Source: an uncultured Alistipes sp.
GTDB lineage: Bacteria; Bacteroidota; Bacteroidia; Bacteroidales; Rikenellaceae
DNA length: 20,480 bases
Reading direction: 5' to 3'
Assembly: GCA_900545315.1 (NCBI GenBank)
Contig: UQYM01000040.1
Coordinates: forward strand, 1 to 20,480
This document shows, piece by piece, positions 14,354 through 20,480 of the stretch. The notes below the pieces were generated by a model. The model saw only the letters and a list, made by a program, of their open reading frames with translations, was not told the origin of the DNA and did not search any database. The position numbers and the translations under genes are program-made. Position 1 is the stretch's first letter. Every line of letters begins with the position of its first letter.

Positions 14354-16072
14354 TTAAAACTCGTCTTGTACGGCTTTGAAAAGTCCAATATCTTCGGTGC
14401 AGCTGCAACCGATATATTTGGCTGCTGCGCTGACTTGAGCTTCGCCATAACGGGCGTAGATCTCGGCCGAGTTGCGGTACTCTTCGCTGATCGAAGCCTG
14501 CTGCAGCAACAGGTGGCTCAGAATAATGTGGCCAGCCATTTCGACCATACGACGTGCATGGAAATCGATGGTTTCGTTGCTGCCGCTTGAGGTGACCTTC
14601 TCTACGGCCTGCTCGTATTGTTCACGCATAGCGACCAGCTTTTTGTAGGTGTTGTCCAGTTCGGGTGCGTGAGCGAGCGTTTCGTACTCTTTGATCTTGG
14701 CCAGGTAGGTACCGGTGGTCACGTGACGGATTGCGGCAACAACCTGCAGCTGCGACGTACCTTCGTAAATGTTGGTGATACGGGCATCACGATAGATACG
14801 CTCGATGGGGTAATCTTTCATGTAGCCCGATCCGCCGAAGATCTGAATCGCATCGTAGGCCAACTGGTTGCAATATTCGCTCGCCATCAATTTCAGCAGT
14901 GGCGTGAAGGCGTCGGCCAGACGGGTGTAAGCCTTCATTTCGGTGCGCTCTTCGGGAGTCAGTTTACGCTCTTTGCTGATGTGGGTGAGCTCTTTGTAGA
15001 TGCTGACAAAGCGGGTTGTTTCGTAGAGCATGGCTCGCGATGCCTGCAATTTGGCTTTCATGTTCGAGAGCATCTCGAATACGGCAGGGAATTCGATAAT
15101 TGGTTTACCGAATTGTTTACGTTCGTGTGCATATTTCAGGGCTTCGCGGTATGCCGCCTCAGAGAGGCCGGTTGATTGTGCCCCGATACCCAGACGGGCG
15201 GCATTCATCAACGACATCACATACTTGATCAGACCCATTTTGCGGTCGCCGACCAGTTCTGCCGGGGCGTTGGTGAAGACCAGTTCGCAAGTGGGTGATC
15301 CTTTGATACCCAGTTTATTTTCGATACGGCGTACTTTGACGGCCATGTTCGAGCGGTCATAAACGAACATCGAAAGACCGCGGGCGTCTGAGGTCCCCTC
15401 TTCGGAACGGGCCAGTACCAGGGAGATGTCTCCGTCACCGTTGGTGATGAAACGTTTCACGCCGTTGAGCAGCCAGGTCTGTTTCTCTTCGTCCCAGTGT
15501 GCTTTGAGCATCACGGCCTGAAGGTCACTACCGGCATCCGGTTCGGTCAGGTCCATGGCGCAGGTTTCCCCGCGTGATACACGGGGCAGGTATTTGGCCT
15601 TGATCTCATCTGAGGCGAACTCGTTGAGGGTTTCGGCGCAGTCTTGCAGCCCCCAGATGTTCTCGAACCCGGCGTCGGCACGAGCCACCATCTCATTGGC
15701 CATGACGAACAGCGGAAGCGGGAAGTTCAAACCTTCGTATTTGCGGGGCAGCGTCAGACCGAACATTCCGGCTTTTTTGAGCATTTCGATATTTTGTGCA
15801 GTGCCGGGGGCATATACCACGTGGTCATTGACCACTTTGGGACCTTCGTGATCCACGCCTTCAGCATTGGGGGCGATCACGTCGCCACAAATTTCGCCGC
15901 AAATATCCATGACACGGCGGTAGCTGTCCATGGCATCTTCAAAGTCCACGGGAGCATAGTCGTATTTGCCTTTATCGGCATAACCCCTCTCCTTGAGCTC
16001 CACGATCCGTTTCATCAACGGGTGATTCAGGTGGAACTGGAGGTCTTTGTTATCTGTAAAGAAATTGGCCAT
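14354..16072 (-). CDS. acyl-CoA dehydrogenase family protein
   Basis: A 572-residue flavoenzyme that desaturates an acyl-CoA thioester at the alpha-beta position and passes the electrons to ETF. Domains in order: N-terminal helical domain (about 45-165), beta domain with MDLTEPDAGSD (173-183) and FITNG (208-212), and the C-terminal helical domain with KYAHERKQFGKPI (313-325) and the signature GGSGYMKDYPIERIYRDARI (413-432). Glu437, in YEGTSQLQ, is at the position of the catalytic base. It is about 190 residues longer than classical 380-residue enzymes because of an added C-terminal helical region (about 470-572), typical of the long Bacteroidota and anaerobe form. The substrate chain length cannot be told. 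It is the last gene of etfB-etfA-acd, 8 nt after etfA. Confidence 0.94.
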   Translation of the reverse strand: MANFFTDNKDLQFHLNHPLMKRIVELKERGYADKGKYDYAPVDFEDAMDSYRRVMDICGEICGDVIAPNAEGVDHEGPKVVNDHVVYAPGTAQNIEMLKKAGMFGLTLPRKYEGLNFPLPLFVMANEMVARADAGFENIWGLQDCAETLNEFASDEIKAKYLPRVSRGETCAMDLTEPDAGSDLQAVMLKAHWDEEKQTWLLNGVKRFITNGDGDISLVLARSEEGTSDARGLSMFVYDRSNMAVKVRRIENKLGIKGSPTCELVFTNAPAELVGDRKMGLIKYVMSLMNAARLGIGAQSTGLSEAAYREALKYAHERKQFGKPIIEFPAVFEMLSNMKAKLQASRAMLYETTRFVSIYKELTHISKERKLTPEERTEMKAYTRLADAFTPLLKLMASEYCNQLAYDAIQIFGGSGYMKDYPIERIYRDARITNIYEGTSQLQVVAAIRHVTTGTYLAKIKEYETLAHAPELDNTYKKLVAMREQYEQAVEKVTSSGSNETIDFHARRMVEMAGHIILSHLLLQQASISEEYRNSAEIYARYGEAQVSAAAKYIGCSCTEDIGLFKAVQDEF

Positions 16073-16080
16073 GATCGCTG

Positions 16081-17100
16081 TTATTTCGAATTTTGTTTGT
16101 AATACTTAATCATTTTCGGGATCACCTCCATAACATCACCCGTGATGGCATAGTCTGCGATTTTGGTGATGGGGGCGTCGGGGTCGGTATTGATCGAGAT
16201 GACCATTGACGAACCGTCCATACCGGCTGTATGCTGGATCTGTCCGGAGATACCGCATGCAATGTAGAGTTTCGGGCGAACCGTTACGCCGGTCTGTCCG
16301 ATTTGGCGAGCGTGATCGGCCATACCGGCATCGACAGCGGCACGTGAAGCGCCCACCTCACCTCCGAGCACAGCGGCCAATTCATACAGCAGTGCGAAGT
16401 TCTCTTTGCTGCCCATGCCGTAACCGCCGGCGACGATTACAGGAGCCCCTTTGATATCGATTTTACGCGTTTCGATTTCGCGATCGATAATCCGAACTAC
16501 GAAGTCGGTGTCCGATGTGTATTTTTTGTAGTCAACCTTTTTAACGATCCCTTTTCCTGGAGTTTTGGCGACCTCTTTTTTCATCACTCCTTCGCGGACG
16601 GTTGCCATCTGGGGACGACAGTCGGGGTTGATAATGGTTGCGATGATGTTGCCGCCGAAGGCCGGACGGATCTGGTAGAGCAAATTTTCGTACTCTTTAC
16701 CGCTCTTGTTGTCTTTGTGGGGGCCGATTTCGAGGCTGGTGCAGTCTGCGGTCAAACCGCTATGCAGGGCAGACGAAACGCGTGGGCCGAGATCACGGCC
16801 TACGGACGAGGCTCCGAAGAGAGCGATTTGCGGTTTCTCCTCTTTGAAGATGCCGCAGATAATGGCCGCATGGGGCAGGGTACGGTATGGGCTGAGGCAT
16901 TCGGCATCAGCGACATGGATTGTATCGGCTCCATATTTGGCCAACTCTTTTTCAATGCCGTCGAGTTTGTAACCGATAGCGAGTGCTTCGAGGTCGCACC
17001 CGAGCGTATCGGCCAGCACACGGCCTTTGGTCAACAGCTCCAGCGACACATCGGCCACCTTGCCGTCTTCAATCTCACAATATACGAATATGTTGTTCAT
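16081..17100 (-). CDS. etfA: electron transfer flavoprotein alpha subunit
   Basis: EtfA carries the FAD that accepts or delivers electrons for acyl-CoA dehydrogenases, working as a heterodimer with EtfB. The 339-residue protein has the N-terminal Rossmann-like domain (about 1-190) and the C-terminal FAD domain. The latter shows GGYGMGSKENF (225-235), GEVGASRAAVDAGM (247-260), ACGISGQIQHTAGM (281-294) and INTDPDAPI (303-311), all typical FAD contacts. It lies 31 nt after etfB and 8 nt before the dehydrogenase on the same strand. Whether this pair bifurcates electrons to ferredoxin, as in many anaerobes, cannot be settled from sequence inspection alone. Confidence 0.96.
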   Translation of the reverse strand: MNNIFVYCEIEDGKVADVSLELLTKGRVLADTLGCDLEALAIGYKLDGIEKELAKYGADTIHVADAECLSPYRTLPHAAIICGIFKEEKPQIALFGASSVGRDLGPRVSSALHSGLTADCTSLEIGPHKDNKSGKEYENLLYQIRPAFGGNIIATIINPDCRPQMATVREGVMKKEVAKTPGKGIVKKVDYKKYTSDTDFVVRIIDREIETRKIDIKGAPVIVAGGYGMGSKENFALLYELAAVLGGEVGASRAAVDAGMADHARQIGQTGVTVRPKLYIACGISGQIQHTAGMDGSSMVISINTDPDAPITKIADYAITGDVMEVIPKMIKYYKQNSK

Positions 17101-17131
17101 CTGTTGTTCAGTTTTTACGGTTGTGGGAAGC

Positions 17132-18007
17132 TTAACCCAGTGTGTGGCTGGCGATCAGTTCCTGCATCAGGGATTCGATGTCGCGGTCATCGGCGGTGAG
17201 GCGTTTGGCCTCTTTGGCTGCGAAGACGACGTTGTCGATTTTTTTGACTTTGGTTGGTGAACCGGTCAGCCCCAGTTGTTGGTCATCGGCATCAATATCG
17301 TTGACGCTCCACTCGTTGATATTGAGGTAGGGGCGTTCCTGGCGCAGATCGGTATAATCTTCCTGAGCGGCCTGCATTTCGCTCGGAGTTTTGGCATATT
17401 TGTATTTCATCACCAGTTTGGCGTGACGCGGGCGGCATTCGGGGGCCGAACCGTTGACGGTGACCAACAGCGGCAGCGGGCAGGCAACGGTTTCGACGCC
17501 ATGTTCCAGACGGCGTTTGATCACCAGCTCTTCGCCTTGGAATCCGACGATCTCTTCGGCGTAGGTCACCTGGGGCCAGCCCAATTTTTCAGCAACCTGC
17601 GGACCCACCTGGGCGGTATCGCCATCGATAGCTTGGCGACCGGCGACGATGATATCGGGTTTCATGTTGATTGCGGCGCGAGACAGGGCGTAAGAGGTAG
17701 CCAGCGTATCTGATCCGGCGAATTTACGGTCGGAGAGCAGTACGCCGCCATCGGCACCGCGGTACATACCTTCGCGGATAATTTCGGCAGCTCGGCCGGG
17801 GCCCATGGTCAGGATCTCCACGGTGCTACCGGGGAACATATCCTTGAGGACGAGGGCCTGTTCGAGAGCGTTCAGGTCTTCGGGGTTGAAGATTGCCGGA
17901 AGAGCGGCGCGATTGACCGTTCCGTCCTCCTTCATTGCATCTTTCCCCACGTTGCGGGTGTCCGGAACCTGTTTGGCCAGGACAACGATTTTCAACGTTT
18001 TCTTCAT
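17132..18007 (-). CDS. etfB: electron transfer flavoprotein beta subunit
   Basis: EtfB pairs with EtfA. In classical ETFs it binds AMP; in electron-bifurcating ETFs of anaerobes it binds a second FAD. At 291 residues it is somewhat longer than the 255-residue classical form, in line with the anaerobe type. Seen: KIVVLAKQVPDT (6-17), NPEDLNALEQAL (41-52), MGPGRAAEIIREGMYRGAD (68-86) and the nucleotide-binding stretch AGRQAIDGDTAQVGPQVA (122-139). It is the first gene of the etfB-etfA-acd operon, so all three are probably made in step from the promoter at 18077-18084. Confidence 0.96.
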   Translation of the reverse strand: MKKTLKIVVLAKQVPDTRNVGKDAMKEDGTVNRAALPAIFNPEDLNALEQALVLKDMFPGSTVEILTMGPGRAAEIIREGMYRGADGGVLLSDRKFAGSDTLATSYALSRAAINMKPDIIVAGRQAIDGDTAQVGPQVAEKLGWPQVTYAEEIVGFQGEELVIKRRLEHGVETVACPLPLLVTVNGSAPECRPRHAKLVMKYKYAKTPSEMQAAQEDYTDLRQERPYLNINEWSVNDIDADDQQLGLTGSPTKVKKIDNVVFAAKEAKRLTADDRDIESLMQELIASHTLG

Positions 18008-18076
18008 TATGGATTCGTATTTTAGATGTTAGTTTGTAACCTTGTTCCTTGTATTTATTTTAAGGCCAAATCACCA

Positions 18077-18084
18077 CAAATTTA
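18077..18084 (-). promoter_or_regulatory. -7 box of the etfB-etfA-acd operon
   Basis: TAAATTTG on the minus strand (18084 down to 18077) matches TAnnTTTG exactly. No TTTG is seen at the -33 position. Transcription would begin near 18070, leaving a leader of about 60 nt before etfB. Confidence 0.5.
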
Positions 18085-18179
18085 AGATTTTTATTGGAAT
18101 AACCCCCGTTTTTGTCCGAAAATGTTTGTTCGCAGGCGGTTGTATTGGAAGCGGCAGATGCTCGCTCTGGGGCATAAAT

Positions 18180-18210
18180 AAAGGAGACAGTTTCGATCTG
18201 TCTCCTTTTA
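18180..18210. terminator. terminator between the S41 protease and etf genes
   Basis: AAAGGAGACAG (18180-18190) pairs with CTGTCTCCTTT (18198-18208) around a 7-nt loop; the stem is perfect. On the minus strand it lies 100 nt after the S41 protease stop and is followed by CTTTATTT. The T-tract is better on the plus strand. The rest of the 302-nt gap 18008-18309 holds the etf promoter and no gene that I can support. Confidence 0.75.
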
Positions 18211-18309
18211 TTTTATTGGTGTTTTAATGGTCCTTTTATTTCCCGGAACCTGTCAGCTGTTCTTGCTGCGGTTAGGGGCGCGAGAAAAGGCCCTTGATCG
18301 GATTGATCG

Positions 18310-19773
18310 CTATGGAACAACAATAGTTGAGTCGATCAGGAGGCCTTCGAAAGCGTTGTTTCGGCTACGCAGATCGTATCGCATGATATAGCTTGGCCCG
18401 ATCGTTTTGGTTGTGGCGGGTGGAGCTGGATTCTCCCCGGTGATGGCTGTAATGGCCTTGGAGAGGAAGGGATCTTTTGTATCTCCCAACGGGTAGGCCA
18501 TGTCAGGCAGATCGGGGTAAGTTGCTGCGATGTCGGGAGTCAAACCGGTAGGGCTGACTGCATTGCCGTTTTTGTCGGTATATTTGAATATCATCAGGTA
18601 GAGGATCCAGTTACTCAACTCAGGATCGACAACCGTTTGTCCGTTCTGTTGCACCGCAGGTTGAATCATGTTGCCTCCACAAAATTTGCCTCCGGTCGCG
18701 GTCCCTATTTGGACAACTGGCATATGGGCTTTCAGGCACAAGATGGTCGATTCGGAGGCGGATGCGGTCATCTGTTCGGTCAGTACGTACAACGGAAGTC
18801 CGTTCAGATTGATGGCGACGGACCGATCGAGATAGTGATTGAAATCGTAGTTATTCTGTTCGAGGTAGGCTCCATAGACGTCGTTATAGGCTTTGGACAT
18901 GAGGATGTCACCAGCCTGCACGGCACTTTGCGGGGCCAGCATACTGCAGAGCTCCACCATTGTGGTCACTTCCCCTCCGGGGTTGAATCGCAGGTCGAGG
19001 ACGATGTCGGTTACCTGCTGCTGTTGGAATTTGGCCATCACCTCTTGCAGGCGCGGAATGGACTGGAGTACATAATCCGTATAGCAGAGGTAGCCGATGG
19101 TGTGGCCGCCGATCGTATAGACCGAATCCTTGACCACTGGATCCAGGTACATCTCTTGCGGTCGCAGAATAATTTTTTGCGAGCTGGTCGTGATAGTTGA
19201 GCCACTCAATGTTCCTTTTTGGACGGTAATATGGGGCTTGCCATAGTAGAGCAGGCTGTAGTTGCTGGTGGTGATATCAACCCCATTCACTTGCGTCAGA
19301 ATATCTCCACGTTTAAGTCCGGCAGCTTCGGCCGGAGAATTCGGGTAGGTAAAGAGTACAACGGCAAACAGGGATCCTGTATTGCTGAATTGACCGAATA
19401 TCAGACTGTAACCGAATGTTTCGCCCTGATTGGTCACTGAACCGGTTGTCTCGGCAGCCTGGTCGCTAAGCATGGACCAGGCGTCTTCCGTGTAGCGCAT
19501 GCGTTCGAAAAGAGCTTTGGAGTCAGCCTCTTTGGTGATATCGATGTCGGTAGGCAGCTCTTTGTTCCAGAGGTAATAGTTTTGCATCGATTCGACGACG
19601 AAACGGTTGAGGCGTTGGGTGAGTTCCGGGACGGTAGACTCTTCAGTGGGATCGGAATCGGTGTCTGTGCCTGGAGTTGTACCGGGATCTGGGGTGGGGT
19701 CATCGCCACAGGCGAATAGCAAGCATAGTGACAGCGCAAGGCTTGCAAAGCGAAGATGAGAGGAGTATTTCAT
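18310..19773 (-). CDS. S41 family C-terminal processing peptidase, lipoprotein
   Basis: A 487-residue secreted serine protease. The N-terminus (MKYSSHLRFASLALSLCLLFAC) is a lipoprotein signal with Cys22 as the expected lipid-modified residue, followed by an acidic Pro/Thr linker, so it probably sits on the periplasmic or outer-membrane face. Then come the Bacteroidota S41 N-terminal domain (about 50-100), a PDZ domain (about 115-200) and the tail-specific protease fold. The catalytic Ser is in TASASE (Ser338) and Lys363 lies 25 residues on, in TGGK, the Ser-Lys spacing of E. coli Prc. The substrate is unknown. The in-frame ATG at 19845 is rejected because it would bury the signal peptide behind 24 extra residues. 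It is monocistronic. Confidence 0.92.
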   Translation of the reverse strand: MKYSSHLRFASLALSLCLLFACGDDPTPDPGTTPGTDTDSDPTEESTVPELTQRLNRFVVESMQNYYLWNKELPTDIDITKEADSKALFERMRYTEDAWSMLSDQAAETTGSVTNQGETFGYSLIFGQFSNTGSLFAVVLFTYPNSPAEAAGLKRGDILTQVNGVDITTSNYSLLYYGKPHITVQKGTLSGSTITTSSQKIILRPQEMYLDPVVKDSVYTIGGHTIGYLCYTDYVLQSIPRLQEVMAKFQQQQVTDIVLDLRFNPGGEVTTMVELCSMLAPQSAVQAGDILMSKAYNDVYGAYLEQNNYDFNHYLDRSVAINLNGLPLYVLTEQMTASASESTILCLKAHMPVVQIGTATGGKFCGGNMIQPAVQQNGQTVVDPELSNWILYLMIFKYTDKNGNAVSPTGLTPDIAATYPDLPDMAYPLGDTKDPFLSKAITAITGENPAPPATTKTIGPSYIMRYDLRSRNNAFEGLLIDSTIVVP

Positions 19774-19811
19774 ATCGATGGCGTAGATGGATGTTGCAGT
19801 TTTTTCGCCTT

Positions 19812-19847
19812 TTAAGTTAAGGGTGTTTGGCCGAAAAAACAACAAAA
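19812..19847 (-). promoter_or_regulatory. possible promoter of the S41 protease gene
   Basis: On the minus strand TTTTGTTG (19847-19840) and TAACTTAA (19819-19812) are 20 nt apart, resembling a -33/-7 pair with an imperfect -7 box. The upstream element overlaps the purA terminator tail. The leader would be about 35 nt. Confidence 0.3.
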
Positions 19848-19870
19848 GCGATCGTTTTACGATCGCTTTT
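19835..19870 (-). terminator. intrinsic terminator after purA
   Basis: AAAAGCGATCGT (19844-19855) pairs with ACGATCGCTTTT (19859-19870) around a 3-nt loop. On the minus strand the stem is followed by GTTGTTTTTT. It lies about 100 nt after the purA stop; that gap holds no gene. Confidence 0.85.
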
Positions 19871-19973
19871 GAAAAAATAGCACTACAATAAATTCTCTGA
19901 AGGAAGTTATTGTCCCGATTTTGGGTGTTTGCGGTTCAGACTGTCAGTCCAAAACGGTAGTCAGCAACCCAAA

Positions 19974-20480
19974 TTAGCGAACGATTGTTTCGTCGCGGTC
20001 GGGACCAACCGAAATGATCTTGACGGGCACTCCGGTCTCTTTTTCAATGAATTCGATGTACTCTTTGAGCTCTGCCGGGAAGTCTTCGTAGTTGCGGAGC
20101 TTGTTGATGTCGCACTTCCATCCCTTGAACTCTTTGTAGATCGGCACAACCTTGTCGTTAACCTCGTATGGGAACTCGGTGACCTGTTTGCCATCTATTT
20201 CATAAGCGACAGCTACTTTGATCGTATCGAAGTCGTTGAGAACATCGGCCTTCATCATGATAAGACCGGTCACGCCGTTCATCATGACGGAGTATTTCAG
20301 GGCAACCATATCGAGCCAGCCGCAACGACGCTTGCGCCCCGTCACCGCACCGAACTCATGACCGAGCCGGCACAGTGCCTCGCCCGTCTCGTCGAACAAC
20401 TCCGTCGGGAAAGGCCCGCTGCCCACGCGCGTACAATAGGCCTTGAAGATGCCGTAGACCTCGCCGATACGGTTGGGGCC
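19974..20480 (-). CDS. purA: adenylosuccinate synthetase, C-terminal part
   Basis: PurA joins IMP and aspartate using GTP to give adenylosuccinate, the first step from IMP to AMP. Only the last 168 residues are in the window; the frame is open to the right edge (begins GPNRIGEVYGIFKAYCTRVG), so the N-terminal GTP-binding half lies outside. Seen: TRVGSGPFPTEL, then TGRKRRCGWLD, the stretch MMKADVLNDFDTIKVAVAY, and the C-terminal SVGPDRDETIV that contacts the GTP base. The Lys-Ala-Asp-Val-Leu reading replaces the usual KLDVL but keeps the Asp. A strong terminator follows. Confidence 0.96.
   Translation of the reverse strand, partial: GPNRIGEVYGIFKAYCTRVGSGPFPTELFDETGEALCRLGHEFGAVTGRKRRCGWLDMVALKYSVMMNGVTGLIMMKADVLNDFDTIKVAVAYEIDGKQVTEFPYEVNDKVVPIYKEFKGWKCDINKLRNYEDFPAELKEYIEFIEKETGVPVKIISVGPDRDETIVR

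Noticed and set aside
18042..18227. 61-codon ORF in the etf-protease gap
   Set aside because: It runs across the etf promoter box and a terminator stem, so it is very unlikely to be a gene.
19774..19845. Upstream ATG for the S41 protease
   Set aside because: It would place 24 residues before a clear lipoprotein signal peptide.
1..20480. Search for tRNA, rRNA, CRISPR arrays, complete insertion sequences, prophage or toxin-antitoxin genes
   Set aside because: None was seen by eye on either strand. A tRNAscan or covariance search would be the deciding check.

Overview
The window looks like a chromosomal segment of a Bacteroidota bacterium, most likely a Bacteroidales gut anaerobe of the Rikenellaceae/Alistipes type. 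This placement is inference from three things: the gene set, the many promoter-like TAnnTTTG boxes (the Bacteroidota -7 element) instead of TATAAT boxes, and the rarity of clear Shine-Dalgarno sequences. Nothing looks like a prophage, plasmid, complete insertion sequence, CRISPR array, rRNA or tRNA. Most genes are housekeeping genes, intact and of family-typical length.

Layout, left to right. (1) A plus-strand operon, rsfS-ftsH-cdsA-psd (241-4172): ribosome silencing, membrane-protein quality control and two steps of phosphatidylethanolamine synthesis. (2) After a 336-nt gap with a long inverted repeat, an AI-2E-family permease (4509-5609) that may be read from a leaderless mRNA. (3) A convergent minus-strand ABC-F ATPase (5927-7873) with its own promoter. 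(4) A minus-strand riboflavin kinase-ahcY pair (9773 down to 7993) overlapping by 7 nt; the kinase lacks the usual FAD-synthetase half. (5) Divergent from it, a MerR-type regulator with an unusual acidic tail of about 300 residues (9872-11137), then a Nif3-like protein and a coiled-coil zinc-ribbon protein (11359-12928), closed by a strong terminator. (6) A sigma-70 family factor (13196-13780) behind a promoter region dense in TGTCA/TGACA elements, followed by an undescribed 57-residue ORF (13842-14015) whose last codons lie inside a strong terminator. (7) A gene-free, highly structured gap (14031-14304). (8) A minus-strand electron-transfer operon, etfB-etfA-acyl-CoA dehydrogenase (18007 down to 14354). 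(9) A minus-strand S41 lipoprotein protease (19773 down to 18310). (10) The C-terminal end of purA running off the right edge.

The genes fall into small functional units: envelope biogenesis (unit 1), flavin and methyl-cycle metabolism (unit 4), and flavin-dependent acyl-CoA oxidation (unit 8). No classical defence or mobile system is visible. The least explained parts are the 57-residue ORF beside the sigma factor with its repeat-rich promoter, the acidic tail of the MerR protein, the stand-alone flavokinase, and three long inverted repeats in gene-free gaps.
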